The notes: generated by a model from the sequence alone, not told the origin. DNA of 64,000 bases from Anastatus disparis (GCA_017163975.1 JAFFSR010000088.1:583001-647000); one strand, 5' to 3'; shown: positions 1-11,948, counted from the first letter of the stretch. Numbers and translations: made by a program.

Positions 1-226
1 CAGCTTTCATTTAAAATAAGTTTCAAGCTTCTAGCTATCAATGCTAAAGAACTGTAAGTGTTTGAAAATCTAGTAACTTTTTTAGTGAATTTCTTTAATT
101 ACCTGTAACTAGCGAAATATTGAGCGTTAGATTCTAAACTTTTAGGAAACATGTTTTTTAGGTAAGATCAACTATTTCTCACAGTTTCAGACAAATCTGT
201 GACCCGCACATGTGATACTCTCCTTG
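1..226. mobile_element. Right end of a fold-back MITE (TAA target site)
   Basis: This stretch matches the right half of the fold-back element at 23248-23916 along most of its length, including the shared block from CAGCTTTC at its start to the terminal ACTCTCCTTG. It is followed by TAA (227-229), as in the two other copies in the window. The left half lies outside the window. A 3-bp TAA target site suggests a PIF/Harbinger-type non-autonomous element; this is an inference from target-site size only. No coding capacity. Confidence 0.7.
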
Positions 227-622
227 TAAGTATTTATTTACAAAAAATATAAAATTATTAAATATATGAATTTGCAATATTTTTTATTACAGTCAAAAAT
301 TTTACGTGCTGTTTTTAATACAAATTCTTATAAATTTTTAAACAAAATCGTAAACTCCGTCAACCAATAAATACTCGTCACCCTATTACACATTATGTTT
401 TCTGTTCCATGATTTATAAATTTGAAATATAATTTATAGTACAATGTTTTGAATAAATGTGAAGATGACTAGCCAAACGTTCAGAAGCGTTTTGTTTAAA
501 ATATGATACAAATTCTTGTGCCAAACTATATATATACGTGAGCTAATCTTCTGCGATACTAGTCCTGGCAATGTAAAACTAAATTTATTGTTGTCTTAAT
601 CGTCTGACAGTAACGTAGTGTT
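227..622. other. AT-rich stretch without recognisable gene
   Basis: Nothing coding is seen. It leads into the transposase-like reading frame at 623 and may hold its 5' flank. The phrase GTAAACTCCGT at 351-361 recurs after the gene at 3264-3274, in the same orientation, so it may be a terminal or subterminal motif of that element, but I could not define inverted termini. Confidence 0.4.
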
Positions 623-1429
623 ATGAAAACGCGAAAGAAAAATTATACCTTTTTGACTCCTTTAAAATATTCTGTATTAGAAGAGAAAAAGTGTAAAAAT
701 GATTACATGCGTGAGTATATGAAAAAAAGAAGGCAGCGCATAAAAGACAATCCGATAGAGCATGAAAATTATAAAAAACTGGAGCGTGAAAGATGGCATA
801 GAAGAAGAGCCCTTCAAAATAATAAAAAGATTGATAACTTTGATAAATTTGAAGAAAAACGTAGAATTTATATGAGAAAATATCGTAAAATGTGTAGAGA
901 TAAACAAAAAATAAATGCCAGAAAAAAAATAGTTAGTGATATTTGTGGAAATAATTTGAGTGTTTCCCGCAAAAAAAAAGCTGGTCGAAAACAAGTTTTA
1001 CGAAACAGAAGTAAAACTGTATACGAGTTGAATAAGACGAAAAAAGAAAACATCAAATTAAAAAATGATAATTGTATTTTGCAAAGAAAAGTGTGGCGTT
1101 ATGTAAAAAGATTAAAGAAATGTGAGCCAAACAAAACAAAATTATGTGTAAAAAAAGTCGATAATCAATTAAAAAATAGATTCCTAAGTAAAGACGCGAT
1201 TCGAAAAAAACTAATTTTACATGAAGCATTGAAATTACAAATAAAAACTAGTCTCCAAAATATTCGAGATACAAAAGTAAAGGAAAATTTTTTTAAAGTA
1301 CTAAATGGAAATATTTTGCGTGAATATAAGTTATTGACAACATGTAACGACTTCCTTTCACCTAGGCGATTACGTCGATCACATAGAGACATTAAATATT
1401 TAATGTTATCAGCAGCAAAATTGAAATAA
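623..1429 (+). CDS. Basic N-terminal part of a transposase-like protein
   Basis: A 268-residue open frame, extremely rich in Lys and Arg. The first ~60 residues contain a basic helical stretch with the pattern MREYMKKRRQRIKDN and RERWHRRRA, which in arthropod and cnidarian genomes is commonly found in front of uncharacterised DDE-like proteins (from memory, not checked). The last third has hydrophobic/basic helices. It is followed after ~120 bp by more frames of the same gene (1554-3214), so this is probably the first part of one protein of about 800 residues, broken by stops and frameshifts. No catalytic residues lie in this part. Function inferred only from its companion frames. Confidence 0.55.
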   Translation: MKTRKKNYTFLTPLKYSVLEEKKCKNDYMREYMKKRRQRIKDNPIEHENYKKLERERWHRRRALQNNKKIDNFDKFEEKRRIYMRKYRKMCRDKQKINARKKIVSDICGNNLSVSRKKKAGRKQVLRNRSKTVYELNKTKKENIKLKNDNCILQRKVWRYVKRLKKCEPNKTKLCVKKVDNQLKNRFLSKDAIRKKLILHEALKLQIKTSLQNIRDTKVKENFFKVLNGNILREYKLLTTCNDFLSPRRLRRSHRDIKYLMLSAAKLK

Positions 1430-1487
1430 AAAAAATTGAAAAATGTTGTTTATGAATTCTTTTTACGCGACGATGTTAGTAATAGTG

Positions 1488-3214
1488 CCAGGAAAAAATG
1501 CCACTATTACTTAAAATAAAGTAAAGCAACAAAAAAGACGCTTAACAAATTCAATGGTAGAACTACATAAAAAATTCATTAAAGAAACTCCTTATTCAAT
1601 ACCTTTATCTTCTTTTTATAAATTGCGTCCATTTTTTGTTATTATGCCAAGTGGTACTTCTCGAGATACGTGCCTATGCGTAACGCACGAAAATATTGAA
1701 CTATTTACCACTGCTTTATACTATAATAAGATTATCTCTTCTAAAACTATAAGTAAAGTTGTTAAAAGCATATGTTGTGATTTAAAAAATGAAGATTGTT
1801 TATTAAGAAAATGTGTTAAGTGTAAACACAAAATTATAGAATACTTACCCTTTAAAAAAGGTAACTTATCCAGAAAAATGTGGCTGACTGAAAAAATTCA
1901 ACGAATCAGCGGAAAAACAAATAAACCAATCATTGTACAACGAATGGTAAAAAAAGTAATAACAGAAAATATTGATGAAAGTATTATATGTTTTAACAAC
2001 TTACTACAAAAATTTATGTCTCATTGTGCAAGAGTATACCACTAATATCGAACATTTCAGTTACTAAAAAATAGTATTGCAGAAACAGATATTATACTGC
2101 ACATAGATTTTGCAGAAAATTATTCCTGTAAGTATAGCAATGAGTCTCAGTCAGTTCATTATGGAGCTTCACGCGAACAAATTACCTTGCACACCGGCGT
2201 TCTTTACACAATCGAAGATAGACGCTTATAGAAGCGTACTTCTGGGTTAACTTTGGGGGCCCAGCTTTTGGAGGACACTTTAACATTACGTGTATATCTA
2301 TATATATGAAAACATCGGTATATATTGATATAGAAATACATGGCATTTTAGTAGCGCCACCACGCGGCTGGAGGACATAAGCTTTAGATTTTGAGCACCT
2401 GTTCGCCCATTTAAAGTACGCTTCTATAAGCGTCTATCTTCGTTGTTTACACTGCCAATCAAACGAAATCATTTTGTACATTATCTGAATCTTTAAAACA
2501 CGATTCAGCAGCGATTATAGCTCACTTAATTCCGATTTTGGCTAACTACCTAATTGAAAATCGTCGATTGGTTAATACGTTACGCCCTCAACGCAGTACA
2601 GAAATAAAAATACTTTCTTTTTAATGGTATCATATTTACCCAAGATTTTCAACAAGATTCAAACCATAACTTATAATTTTATCGAAGCTGGTCATGGAAA
2701 GGGTAGTTCAAATGGCGTAGGTTCAGTAATAAAACAAGCAGCCGATAGAGCAGTAGCGCTCGGTACAGATATATGTAATCTTCATGAAAAGTTTTAGGTA
2801 TTGAAGTCTTGTGTAAAAAATGTTCATCTTGACATTGTAAGACCTAAAGATATTGATATTGTAAGTCAAATATCATGTGAACACTTAAAGCCATTTAATG
2901 GTACTATGTCTACTCATCAATGGACGTGGAAAAACAGCAAAAAAGATCTTATTCATTTTAACAGTATGAGTTGTTATGATTGTCCACGTAGAGAACGATG
3001 TGTGCACTACGCAGTAGACGATCCATGGTCGATAAGAAGTATAGTGAATAATGGAAAAAAGTCAATAAATAAAAAAAAAAAAACGTTAAATAGAAAAATA
3101 AGTAAATATTTTTCCGAGTTTTTGTTTCAACATTTAATGTTTATGCATATTAATTGGTTTAAAAATGATGTTTGGAATACTTTGTATTTAAATAAATGTT
3201 ATATTACTGTTTAA
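1488..3214 (+). pseudogene. Decayed transposase-like gene, C-terminal part (family related to 7920 and 34135)
   Basis: Frames at 1554-2045, 2046-2212, 2453-2623 and 2650-3214 together match the layout of the genes at 7920-9975 and 33807-35616. They show a cysteine cluster (CLCVTHENIELF at ~1670, then CVKCKH at ~1820), an acidic motif HIDFAENYS at ~2100, and a glycine-rich GHGKGSSNGVG motif at ~2693. The DFAEN and GHGKG blocks are the two most conserved parts of the family. Here the motif is followed by HYGAS rather than HW.KNQ, so this is a diverged subfamily. Damage: a stop at 2043, a MITE at 2210-2445, a stop at ~2622, a frame change near 2650, and a TAG at ~2797. The end (2801-3214) carries a Cys pair CYDCPRRERC. 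I call it a transposase remnant by analogy with elements that have inverted termini; termini of this copy were not found. Confidence 0.55.
2210..2445. mobile_element. 236-bp MITE with 28-bp perfect inverted repeats
   Basis: Bases 2213-2240 (CGAAGATAGACGCTTATAGA...) are exactly complementary to 2415-2442. The flanks carry the direct repeat TTTACAC at 2203-2209 and 2446-2452. Removing the element and one repeat rejoins the reading frame of the surrounding transposase-like gene without a shift, which fixes the boundaries. The 7 to 8-bp duplication suggests a hAT-type MITE. No coding capacity. Confidence 0.88.
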
Positions 3215-3541
3215 TAAAGAAATTATTATTTATTTAAAATTGTAATACTTTTTTTTCATTTTTGTAAACTCCGTTAACTCGACGTAACCTCCGTTAACTT
3301 AAGGTACTCATTGAAAGGTATTCATGAATACTTAAGCTCAAATTTCATCTTAAGAGTATTATTCAAGTTAAATATAATACATAACAATAGGAAATAATAA
3401 TTTTTTTCAAGCATCATCATTAAAAATTTTTTTTTGTAATCGGCTAATTCTTTGAGAATTCACCATATGATAAATAAATAGTAATAAAATTTGTAAAAAT
3501 AATATAATGATAAAAATGATTATTTTCGGCAATTATTTTTA
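3215..3541. other. AT-rich stretch, no gene seen
   Basis: Short repeated phrases CCGTTAACT occur at ~3272 and ~3292. No reading frame or termini recognised. Confidence 0.4.
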
Positions 3542-3545
3542 TATA

Positions 3546-3606
<61 letters not shown>
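3542..3606. repeat. (AT)n microsatellite
   Basis: About 60 bases of nearly pure AT/TA dinucleotide directly abut the left end of the fold-back element at 3607. A second tract of the same kind follows that element (4836-4852). Confidence 0.95.
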
Positions 3607-3608
<2 letters not shown>

Positions 3609-4835
3609 GTCAATCCACGTCAAACAGATAATAGCTCTGTCCAAAATTGTAGATCACTAAAAAAATCGTATATAAGCTTAAAATTTTCGTCTTACTCTCT
3701 ACTTTTTTTTGCAATGTAGCGATTTTAAAAAATCCAAAATGGCGGCTCCAATACGGCGGCTCAAACCTAGAGATATCATAAAAAATTTTTAAAAATTGAT
3801 TTTAATTTATTTAAATCAGATCCTACATATTTTTTAACGTCAGAAATCAATTCAGCGTTCAATTTTACATAGGAATATAGTATTGCACTCGAGGTAAAAA
3901 AAATTTACAATGTCATCGGAAGGTCATATCGGAAAATAATAGTTATTCCTCAAATTACTCATTGATCAATGTTGATTAGTGAGGAAATGGAGATACTGAT
4001 AGATAACTCGAGTTACTGAATTTAAATCTGATGTTCGCTTAACCCTACAAGATCTGTATGAAAGTCATTTGAAGGTCAAATCGCAAATATCTTTTATTAT
4101 TTGATAACATGAGGACACCTTCAAGTTTTACGTGTGGCTGAATCCGAAACCAAGATCTGTTGGAGTGTCAAACGGCGTAATTACATCAAAATTAATCAAA
4201 TACTGACTAAAAGAAAATTTTTGTTCTCCAAGAAACCACAGTTTGAAACGAATTTTTCTGTAATTACGTCGTTTGACACTCCAACAGGTCTCGGATTCGG
4301 ATCCAGCATCACGTAAAACTTATAGGTGTCTTAATCTTATCAAATAATAGAAGATATTCGCGATTTGACCTTCAAATGACCTTGATGGAGACTGGTAGGG
4401 TTAAGCGGATATAAGATTTGGATTCAGTAACTCGAGTTACATAACAGTATCTTCATTTTCTTACTAATCAACGTTTATCAATGATTAATTCGAGAAATAA
4501 CTATTGTATCGCGATATGACCTTCTGATGATATTGTAAAATTTTTTTACCTTGAGTGCAATACTGTATTCTCATGTAAAATCGAACGCTAAATTGATTTC
4601 TGATATAAAAAATATGTAGAATAAGATTACAATAAATTAAAATTAATTTGAAAAAATTTTTTATGAACTTTCTAGGTTTGAGTCGCCATATTAAGGCCGC
4701 CATTTTGGATTTTTCAAAATCGCCACATTACAAAAGAAATTAGAGTGTAAGAAGAAAATTTTGAGCCCATGCACGACTTTTTTAGTGATCTACAATTTCG
4801 GACAGAGCCATTATCCGTTTGACGTGGATTGACCC
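3607..4835. mobile_element. 1.23-kb fold-back (long inverted repeat) element inserted in an (AT)n tract
   Basis: The left end GGGTCAATCCACGTCAAAC is mirrored by GTTTGACGTGGATTGACCC at the right end. The complementarity runs nearly the whole length, down to an inner palindrome around 4135-4315 containing GTTGGAGTGTCAAACG and its complement. Both flanks are AT microsatellite, so the duplication (ATAT or TA) cannot be read unambiguously. No credible coding region; the open frames inside are by-products of the palindrome. Non-autonomous. Confidence 0.85.
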
Positions 4836-4852
4836 ATATATATATATATATA

Positions 4853-4999
4853 TTATCTTATAGTAAAATATTTTATCACCTTGTATGAAAATTATTTTGT
4901 AAAAGTAGAATAATGCTGCGAATAAACAAATGATTATAAGAAAATATTGAAAACTGTAAATAACAATAAAAAAGCGTTAGGCTAGAAATAAATAATGGT
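4853..4999. other. Unassigned AT-rich sequence
   Basis: Short spacer between the fold-back element and the repeat field; nothing recognised. Confidence 0.3.
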
Positions 5000-5790
5000 T
5001 CTCACATAGCATGGAAGATTTTACTGAAATATATCGATTTATTCCACTTGAATATTTCAATGGAACCTTTCATGCAGATTATTGAAAGTCTTCACTGAAT
5101 ATTTCAGAATATTCCACTGGAATCTTTCATTAAAAGCTTCCAGCAATATTTCAGGAATATTTCAAAGGAATGTTCGAAAACTTTTTCGAAATATTCCATG
5201 TAATATTCACGAAAGATTTCTGAAATATTTCATAAAATCTTCCATGTAATGTTTATGAATATTCCAGTAAAATATTTCATGGAAGATTCCAGAAAGATTC
5301 CATAAATATTTCGCTGGAAGATTCCGATAAACATTAAAATCGTACAGCGGAATATTACATAAATCTTCCATAAATAATCCACGAAATGTTCCACAGAAAT
5401 ATTTAAGTAACCTTCCAGTGGAATATTTCATGAAAGATTTCAGAAAGATTCCATAAACATTTCACTGGAAGATTACAAAAAACTTAAAAATCGTACAGTG
5501 GAATATAACATAAATCTTCCATAAATAGTCAACGAAAAATTCCACAAAAAGATTTAAGTAATCTTCCAGTGGAATATTTCATTAAAGATTTCAGAAAGAT
5601 TCCAGTAATATTTCACTGGAAGATTCCTAAAAACTTTTAAATCGTACAGCGATATATTACATAAATCTTCCGTAAATATTCTACGAAATATTTTACGCAA
5701 AGATTACAGTAATCTTCCAGAGGAATATTGCTTAAAAGATTCTAGAATGATTCCATGAACTTTTCGTTGGAAGATTGCGCGGAACGTTAC
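5000..5790. repeat. Degenerate short tandem repeat field, block 1
   Basis: Dozens of imperfect copies of phrases such as ATTCCATGAAATATTTC, AAAGATTCC and TCTTCCA in both orientations. Longer units also repeat: the segment with TTTAAATCGTACAGCG / ATTAAAATCGTACAGCG appears at ~5333, ~5487 and ~5636, giving a higher-order period of about 150 bp. Open frames here are artefacts of the repeat. Confidence 0.8.
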
Positions 5791-6019
5791 GGGAGGTTTC
5801 TAGTAACGCCGATAAGGGGATGTTTGTTAAATGGGAGTTTTATCCCCAAGCGGTTACAAGATACCTCACTTACTATAAAAGCGAAAGGGTATCAGCACTT
5901 TGATGTGCACAGTCGAAGCGAATATTTAAATGCGATTTTATAACTAAATGTTTATGTATGCGTATATATATTGATGTATAAGTGTAATGTGTTATTATAT
6001 AATATATATACCATCCCCT
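5791..6019. other. Unique island inside the repeat field
   Basis: A less AT-rich, non-repetitive 230-bp island separates the two repeat blocks. It contains a short open frame (5755-5943) that starts inside the repeats. No similarity recognised; I do not regard it as a gene. Confidence 0.35.
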
Positions 6020-6695
6020 CACAGCATTTCACATTTTCCAAAAATCTTCCAGGAACATTTCATAAAAGATGAGAGATTACCCAAACCTTCCATTTTTATA
6101 TTCTTGAAATCTCTCAAAAGTATTCCATGGATTATTCCAATGTAGGAAGAATCAAGGACATACGAATATTACAGGAATATTTCACGAAAGATTCCTGAAA
6201 TATTCCAAATCTTCCGTGCCAATATTCTGCGGATCTTTCATAAATATTTTGCGGAATATTTTACGATAGATTGCTAAGATCTTCCAGAAATATTTCATGA
6301 AATATTTTATGAAAAATTCTATAAATCTTACGTGCATATTCCATGAAAGATTCTTTAGATCTTTCGTTTATATTCCATGAAAGGTTCATAAAATGTTTCA
6401 AATCTACCGTTCCCATATTCCGGAAATTTTCAATGAATGTTCCAACGGAATAGTTCATGAAATATTCCTGCAAGACTCCTGAAATATTACAATAAAAGAT
6501 CTGAGATGTCTTAGATCTTCCAATGAAATATTCTTAGAATCTTCCAACAATATTCCATGGAATATTCCAATGTAGGAAGAATCAAGGACATACGAATATA
6601 ACAGGAATATTCCATGAAAGATTCCTAAAATATTTCAAATCTTCGCTGCCAATGTTCCAGGAAGCTTCTAAAAATATTTCATGCTGTGTGGATTG
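6020..6695. repeat. Degenerate short tandem repeat field, block 2
   Basis: Same type of phrases as 5000-5790 (TTCCATGAAAGATTC, GAATATTCCA). A longer segment, CATGGATTATTCCAATGTAGG... at 6127 and CATGGAATATTCCAATGTAGG... at 6558, recurs with a spacing of about 430 bp, indicating duplication of larger blocks. Confidence 0.8.
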
Positions 6696-6872
6696 TTTAT
6701 TATCATTTATACATTATTCAAATGTAGATACTGCAAATAACCATAAATAACTGTAAAAAAATTGAAGAATACAATTATTAAAAATAATTCAAAATAATTT
6801 TGATTTTAGTTCTTTTTACAACAAACTTTTTTTAATAAATAAATATATTTATATATATATATATATATATAT
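6696..6872. other. AT-rich spacer ending in (AT)n
   Basis: No gene. Bases 6849-6872 are an AT dinucleotide tract directly abutting the transposon terminus at 6873. Confidence 0.6.
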
Positions 6873-7590
6873 GGCTGATTCCATTCAGATTCGTGCAGGC
6901 CGTCACTGATCAAATTTTTTTTTTTTTTCTAGGTAATAAAAATACCTTCTATTATGTATATAAAGATAAAATTTACCTCATAGAACGCTCAAAAAAAATT
7001 TTTTTTTTACTACAGCGATCCTAGTGTTGGATGTAGTAACGAAAATTCAAAAATTAAAAATGAACCTCTACTTTTAAATGACTATAGCCCCGTCAATTTT
7101 TAACCTTTTTGGGCGTTCTGAAAACGAAAGTGTGCGGAATTTGATCTAGTTCAAAATGCAATCTCGATTTTTGTAATACAATTTGATCTCACTGAGTTAT
7201 TTACGAAAAACCGAAAAAAGCGATTTTCTTTAAACACGACTTTCTCAAAAACTATTTTTTTTTTTTTTTAAATTTTTATATGATTTTATACATAAAAAAT
7301 ACTAACTTTTAGGGTAGGTGAGAATATGCGATTTTGCCTTTTTTTTTAACAAATTTTTAAACGTTTTTTTTATATTTTTGATTTTAAAACATTGATACCA
7401 TGGCGCATCGTACTATTTTTCCAACTTAACGTGTTCTTACAACTATTTTTATGCTTTTATTTATTAATATATCAAAAATATCAACAATAATCTTTAAAAT
7501 AAACCTCGGATCGAATATTATGATCAATTACAACCAAAGTTATGACGATTTCAAGTTTAAAAAAAAATGCTGAAACTTTAAATAAATATG
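6873..7590. repeat. Left terminal inverted repeat of the 6873-10936 transposon
   Basis: Nearly perfect complement of 10215-10936, ending inward near GCTGAAACTTTAAATAAAT. Sub-features include T-rich runs and GGGGCTATAGTCATTTAAAAG (seen from the right side). Such long arms are unusual for a DNA transposon with a single gene. Confidence 0.85.
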
Positions 7591-7919
7591 ATATTTACAT
7601 TGAGGAAACGCAACTTTCGTTAAAGATTAAAATCTTAAAATATAAATTTTTTTATTTAAAAAAAAATTATTTTGATTTATCCTCTTTTTATGGTATATTA
7701 TTATAATAAAAATTTTTTTGTTGAAAAATATAATTTTTTTATCAGTTTGAATTTTGCGCCTAAAATTTGAATTTATTTTGTAGGAAGTTGACGCATGTCA
7801 CTACTAGGTGGCGATAATTCGTTCTTTGCATTCTCATCAACGACTTGACGCGTTTAAAAATATAAAAAAAGGAAGATAAAAAATAAAGTTGAAGAAAAAT
7901 TATTTTTTTCGATCTGTCA

Positions 7920-9975
7920 TTGAACATAATATCAATAATGGCATCACTGATTGTTAAAATGAAGTGCAAGGATTTAAAAGAAAGGCACAAAAAAGTTGTT
8001 TATGATTGCTTCGAAAGTCCACTTAAAGAATTAGATGATCTAACGGAGTCTTTAAAGCGCTCGTATCCAAATACTTCTTTCTCTAGAGAAGATAAAGTAT
8101 GCCCTTTGTGTTACAAAATATTATTAGATGAAGTAAAAAATGCGCCTATTTCATCGACTTCAAGCAGTCAACAAACTTTGGAAGATTTTATTCATAGTGA
8201 GGCTGTGGTAGAACAGCTCAACGAGATTTCAAGTAATTTGAAATTAAACATTTCACCAATTAAAATGCCTCAAAGTATCAATATTAAGATGCGAGAATCT
8301 TATGCTCTCCGAAAAAGAAAACAAATAAACGATGCATTTGATTCACAAATAACAAGTAAAATGATGAAAGTCTACGATACAACGGATTTGCCCGCATTGA
8401 ATGAAAATAATGAATGTAAAACAAATGATAAATGACTTGAGCATATTAAAATTGCATTAGATGATTGTTCAAATTTTCTTGAGAAAGTGCGATTACTGAG
8501 TATTATACCAAGTGATATTTCCAAAGATTATTTATTATCAGTTTTACCAAATGTAACTATTTATATGATTGATGGAGCACGATCATTAGTGAATAATAAT
8601 AAAAAAATTTACAAGCAGTCTGAGAACTATTGTGGCCATTCTTTGTATAGTGAAATTGTAATGAAAGTAAAGGATTATTATCTGAACGATGATTTTAATT
8701 GTTCTCGTCAAAGTGCAAATAAATGCGACACAGTATCTATCAAAGAAAATGGTATAAAAACTAAAAAAGTCAAACGCTTTCTTACGCGAAGTATAAAAGA
8801 AATATATCAATTATTTAAAGACGAAAATCCTGAAATAAAAACAAAAATTGGTAAATCAACATTCTACGCTTTAAGACCGAAGTGGGTTATACCACATCCA
8901 CCGATTCGTGTCTTTGCGTTTACTGCGAAAATCTTAAACTTATGTTAGATGCTTTGAATAATTATAAAAAAGAGAATAAACAAGACATTGCAGATTTGGA
9001 ATTGAAAATATGTTCTTCACTTTTTGTTCAAAAGATGATATAAATTGTGTACTAAGAGAATGTAAAGAATGTCCCATTGGAGATTCTATTGATTTACAAG
9101 TAATTTCTTTGACAGAAGAAGATTTATATGAAGAAATAATTTATGGTGTTTGGGAAAAATCAAATTTACTGAATAAAACTAGCACAATTGAAAATTTTTT
9201 AATAGAGTTAAGAGAGCGTGCTTTCACTGTAAGAGCTCATAAATTGGTCAAAGAAATTTAACGTATAGCAATTAAAGAGGTTGAACTTTTAGCGAAAAAT
9301 AATGACTTCCAATTAGTTATTCATGTCGATTTTGCAGAAAATTGGACAGTTCTGCTTCAAAATGAAATTCAAAGCTATCATTGGAGTAAAAACCAAATAT
9401 CAATATTTACGTCAGTATGCTATTTTCGAAATGATGAAACAGCCAGTTATGTCACCGTCTCTGACGATATTAAACATGATTCGTCTCATGCCCTAACAGC
9501 TATAAATTCAATCATCGATAACTTAAAACAAAAACATATTGCGCAAGATCTTGATGAAATCATAACCATATCCGATGGAGCTGCCAGTCATTTTAAAAAT
9601 AGATATCAATTCTATGAGCTTCAAAACTCGAAACTAAACAGAAAAAGCTTTTTTCTGCAACAGGTCATGGTAAAGGCGCTTGTGACAGTATTGGTGGTTT
9701 AGTTAAACATTATGCTACCACGCATAATCTGTCCAAAATGAGTGCAGATTTTATTGGAAACGCTGGAAATTTCGCCACTCACGTATCAAAATATACTCCG
9801 TCGATTAACATTCTTGTTATCCGCAAGGATGAGTTAGAAGTTTTTCGACTGGCAAAAACAATGGAATGGTTAGGAAATGCTAAAGAAATTAAAGGTATTC
9901 AAAAGATTCACTGTTGAAAAGTGAACGAAACCAAATCTACACTGCCAAAACTTCGAGACATGAGTGGCAAGAAGT
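7920..9975 (+). pseudogene. Broken transposase-like gene of the GGCTGATTCCATT family
   Basis: Segments 7920-8435, 8436-8900, 8905-9261, 9262-9635 and 9640-9975 encode successive parts of one protein of ~680 residues. Visible are a zinc-type pair CPLC (~8100), the block LNDDFNCSRQS (~8681) and KTKKVKRFLTRS (~8758), a Cys pair CKECP (~9064), HVDFAENWT (~9322), ISDGAASHFKNR (~9570) and GHGKGACDSIGG (~9665). The Asp residues in DFAEN, SDGAAS and the CDSIGG block are my candidates for a DDD/E catalytic triad; this is inference. Damage: in-frame TGA at 8433, frameshift near 8905, TAA at 9259, frameshift near 9635. It is homologous along its length to 33807-35616. Orientation and placement between the inverted repeats support a transposase role. 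Confidence 0.7.
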
Positions 9976-10104
9976 AAATTGAAAGGTTTAATTCAAATTC
10001 GGATTTTTTTATTCACATTAGTTATCAATTTATTAGTGTTCTTTCTTAATTGAATCGCATATTATTTGTTCATTGAAAATGACCAAATAATATATTTTAG
10101 TATT

Positions 10105-10216
10105 TAAAAAACTCACCTTTTCAAAATTCAAATTCAAAATTCAAAATTCAAAATTCAAATTCAAAATTAAAAAATTCAAAATTCAAATTCAAAATTCAAA
10201 ATTCAAAATTCAAAGT
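10105..10216. repeat. (AAATTC)n-type simple repeat
   Basis: Tandem ATTCAAA/TTCAAAATTCAAA units fill the interval between the transposase remnant and the right inverted repeat. Confidence 0.9.
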
Positions 10217-10936
10217 AAATATATTTATTTAAAGTTTCAGCATTTTTTTTTAAACTTGAAATCGTCATAACTTTGGTTGTAATTGATCATAATATTCGAT
10301 CCGAGGTTTATTTTAAAGATTATTGTTGATATTTTTGATATATTAATAAATAAAAGCATAAAAATAGTTGTAAGAACACGTTAAGTTGGAAAAATAGTAC
10401 GATGCGCGATGGTATCAATGTTTTAGAATCAAAAATATAAAAAAAATGTTTAAAAATTTGTTAAAAAAAAGGCAAAATCGCATATTCTCACCTACCCTAA
10501 AAGTTAGTATTTTTTATGTATAAAATCATATAAAAATTTCAAAAAAAAAAAAAAATAGTTTTTGAGAAAATCGTGTTTGAAGAAAATCGTTTTTTTCGGT
10601 TTTTCGTAAATAACTCAGTGAGATCAAATTGTATTACAAAAATCGAGATTGCATTTTGAACTAGATCAAATTCCGCACACTTTCGTTTTCAGAACGCCCA
10701 AAAAGGTTAAAAATTGACGGGGCTATAGTCATTTAAAAGTAGAGGTTCATTTTTAATTTTTGAATTTTCGTTACTACATCCAACACTAGAATCGCTGTAG
10801 TAAAAAAAAAATTTTTTTTGAGCGTTCTATGAGGTAAATTTTATCTTTATATACATAATAGAAGGTATTTTTATTACCTAGAAAAAAAAAAAAATTTGAT
10901 CAGTGACGGCCTGCATGAATCTGAATGGAATCAGCC
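10215..10936. repeat. Right terminal inverted repeat of the 6873-10936 transposon
   Basis: Complement of 6873-7590 with scattered differences, for example GCGCGATGG at 10403 against CATGGCGC in the left arm. Terminates GGAATCAGCC at 10936, followed by ATAT. Confidence 0.85.
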
Positions 10937-10986
10937 ATATATATATATATATATATATGGATAAATATAAATATATATATATATAT

Positions 10987-11943
10987 GGAACATTTCAAAC
11001 CAACTGGAAGAGCTGAGAAATAAAAATCTCTGAAACTCTGAGAATATATCCTGCCTGTTACTCAAAATGTGTAAACAAATTTTCAAGGATTTAGATTGGG
11101 AGGATCAAGAGCCATAAATTCTTGAAATTTGGAAATTTTTCAAAATTTTTGTAAAAATTCCAACTTGATCATTTTTTTCCTGAAAATCCTAATATTTTGG
11201 AGAGAAATTCATGAGAATACTTCTTGCTGTTAATGAAAAGCAGAGTTAGCATGATTCTTTATAGACCTGAATTTTGAAGTTTTCTATTGGTTCTTATATG
11301 TATTACATGGTAATTGAAATTACTTATTGCTCCATACTATTTACCTCTATTTTACGTGAACTTCAAATTGAATTTTTGATCATGTAAGTCAGAGCCATTA
11401 ATAAGGAGTTAAAACAGTTTAAAATATATATTATCATGTATAATTAATTTTTATATTGAAAATAAATTAGACATGAAAATATACATTTTAAACTGTTATA
11501 ACTCCTTATTGGTGGCTCTTTCTTACACAGTTAAAAATTTATTATTAAGTTGATAAAAAATAGAAGGAAATAAGCCCTCGAAAAGCAATTTCTGAAGTAG
11601 CAGACAATGGGTAATTTCAATTACCATGTAATACATGTAAGAACCAATAGAAAACTTCAAAATTTAGCTCTGTAAAAAATAATGCTAACTCTTCTCTTTA
11701 TCTAGAACAAGAAGAATTCTTATGAATTTCTCTCTAAAACATCAAGATTTTCAGAAAAAAAATCATAAAGTTGGTAGTTTTCCAAAAATTTTGAAAATTT
11801 CCAAATTTTAAGGATCTATGGCTCTTAATCCTTCAAATCTAAATCCTTGAATATTTTTTTACACATGAGTAACAGACAGAATATATTCTCAGAGTTTCAG
11901 CGATTTTTCTTTTTTTGCTCTTCCAGTTGGTGTAAAATGTCCC
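10987..11943. mobile_element. 0.96-kb fold-back element inserted in an (AT)n tract
   Basis: The left end GGAACATTTCAAACCAACTG pairs with the right end CAGTTGGTGTAAAATGTCCC, and inner parts also pair (for example TTGGTTCTTATATGTATTAC at ~11288 with its complement at ~11626). It is bounded by AT microsatellite on both sides (10970-10986 and 11944-11980). No gene. It lies only 50 bp from the transposon ending at 10936. Confidence 0.82.
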
Positions 11944-11948
11944 ATATA

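Larger units (their letters stand above)
6873..10936 (+). mobile_element. 4.06-kb DNA transposon with ~720-bp inverted repeats (GGCTGATTCCATT family, copy 1)
   Basis: The left terminus GGCTGATTCCATTCAGATTC is mirrored at 10917-10936, and complementarity extends inward for about 720 bp on each side (6873-7590 and 10215-10936). The flanks read ATAT on both sides, compatible with the 4-bp duplication seen at the second copy (32947-36298, TAAA) but lying in AT microsatellite. The interior holds one broken transposase-like gene on the plus strand. Four-base duplications are known for the Sola superfamily, among others; assignment to a named superfamily needs a profile search. Confidence 0.85.

Noticed and set aside
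677..1392. Minus-strand open frames opposite the Lys-rich gene
   Set aside because: Phe-rich mirror frames of an A-rich coding strand.
3444..3719. Open frames of Tyr/Ile repeats on both strands
   Set aside because: They are translations of the (AT)n microsatellite.
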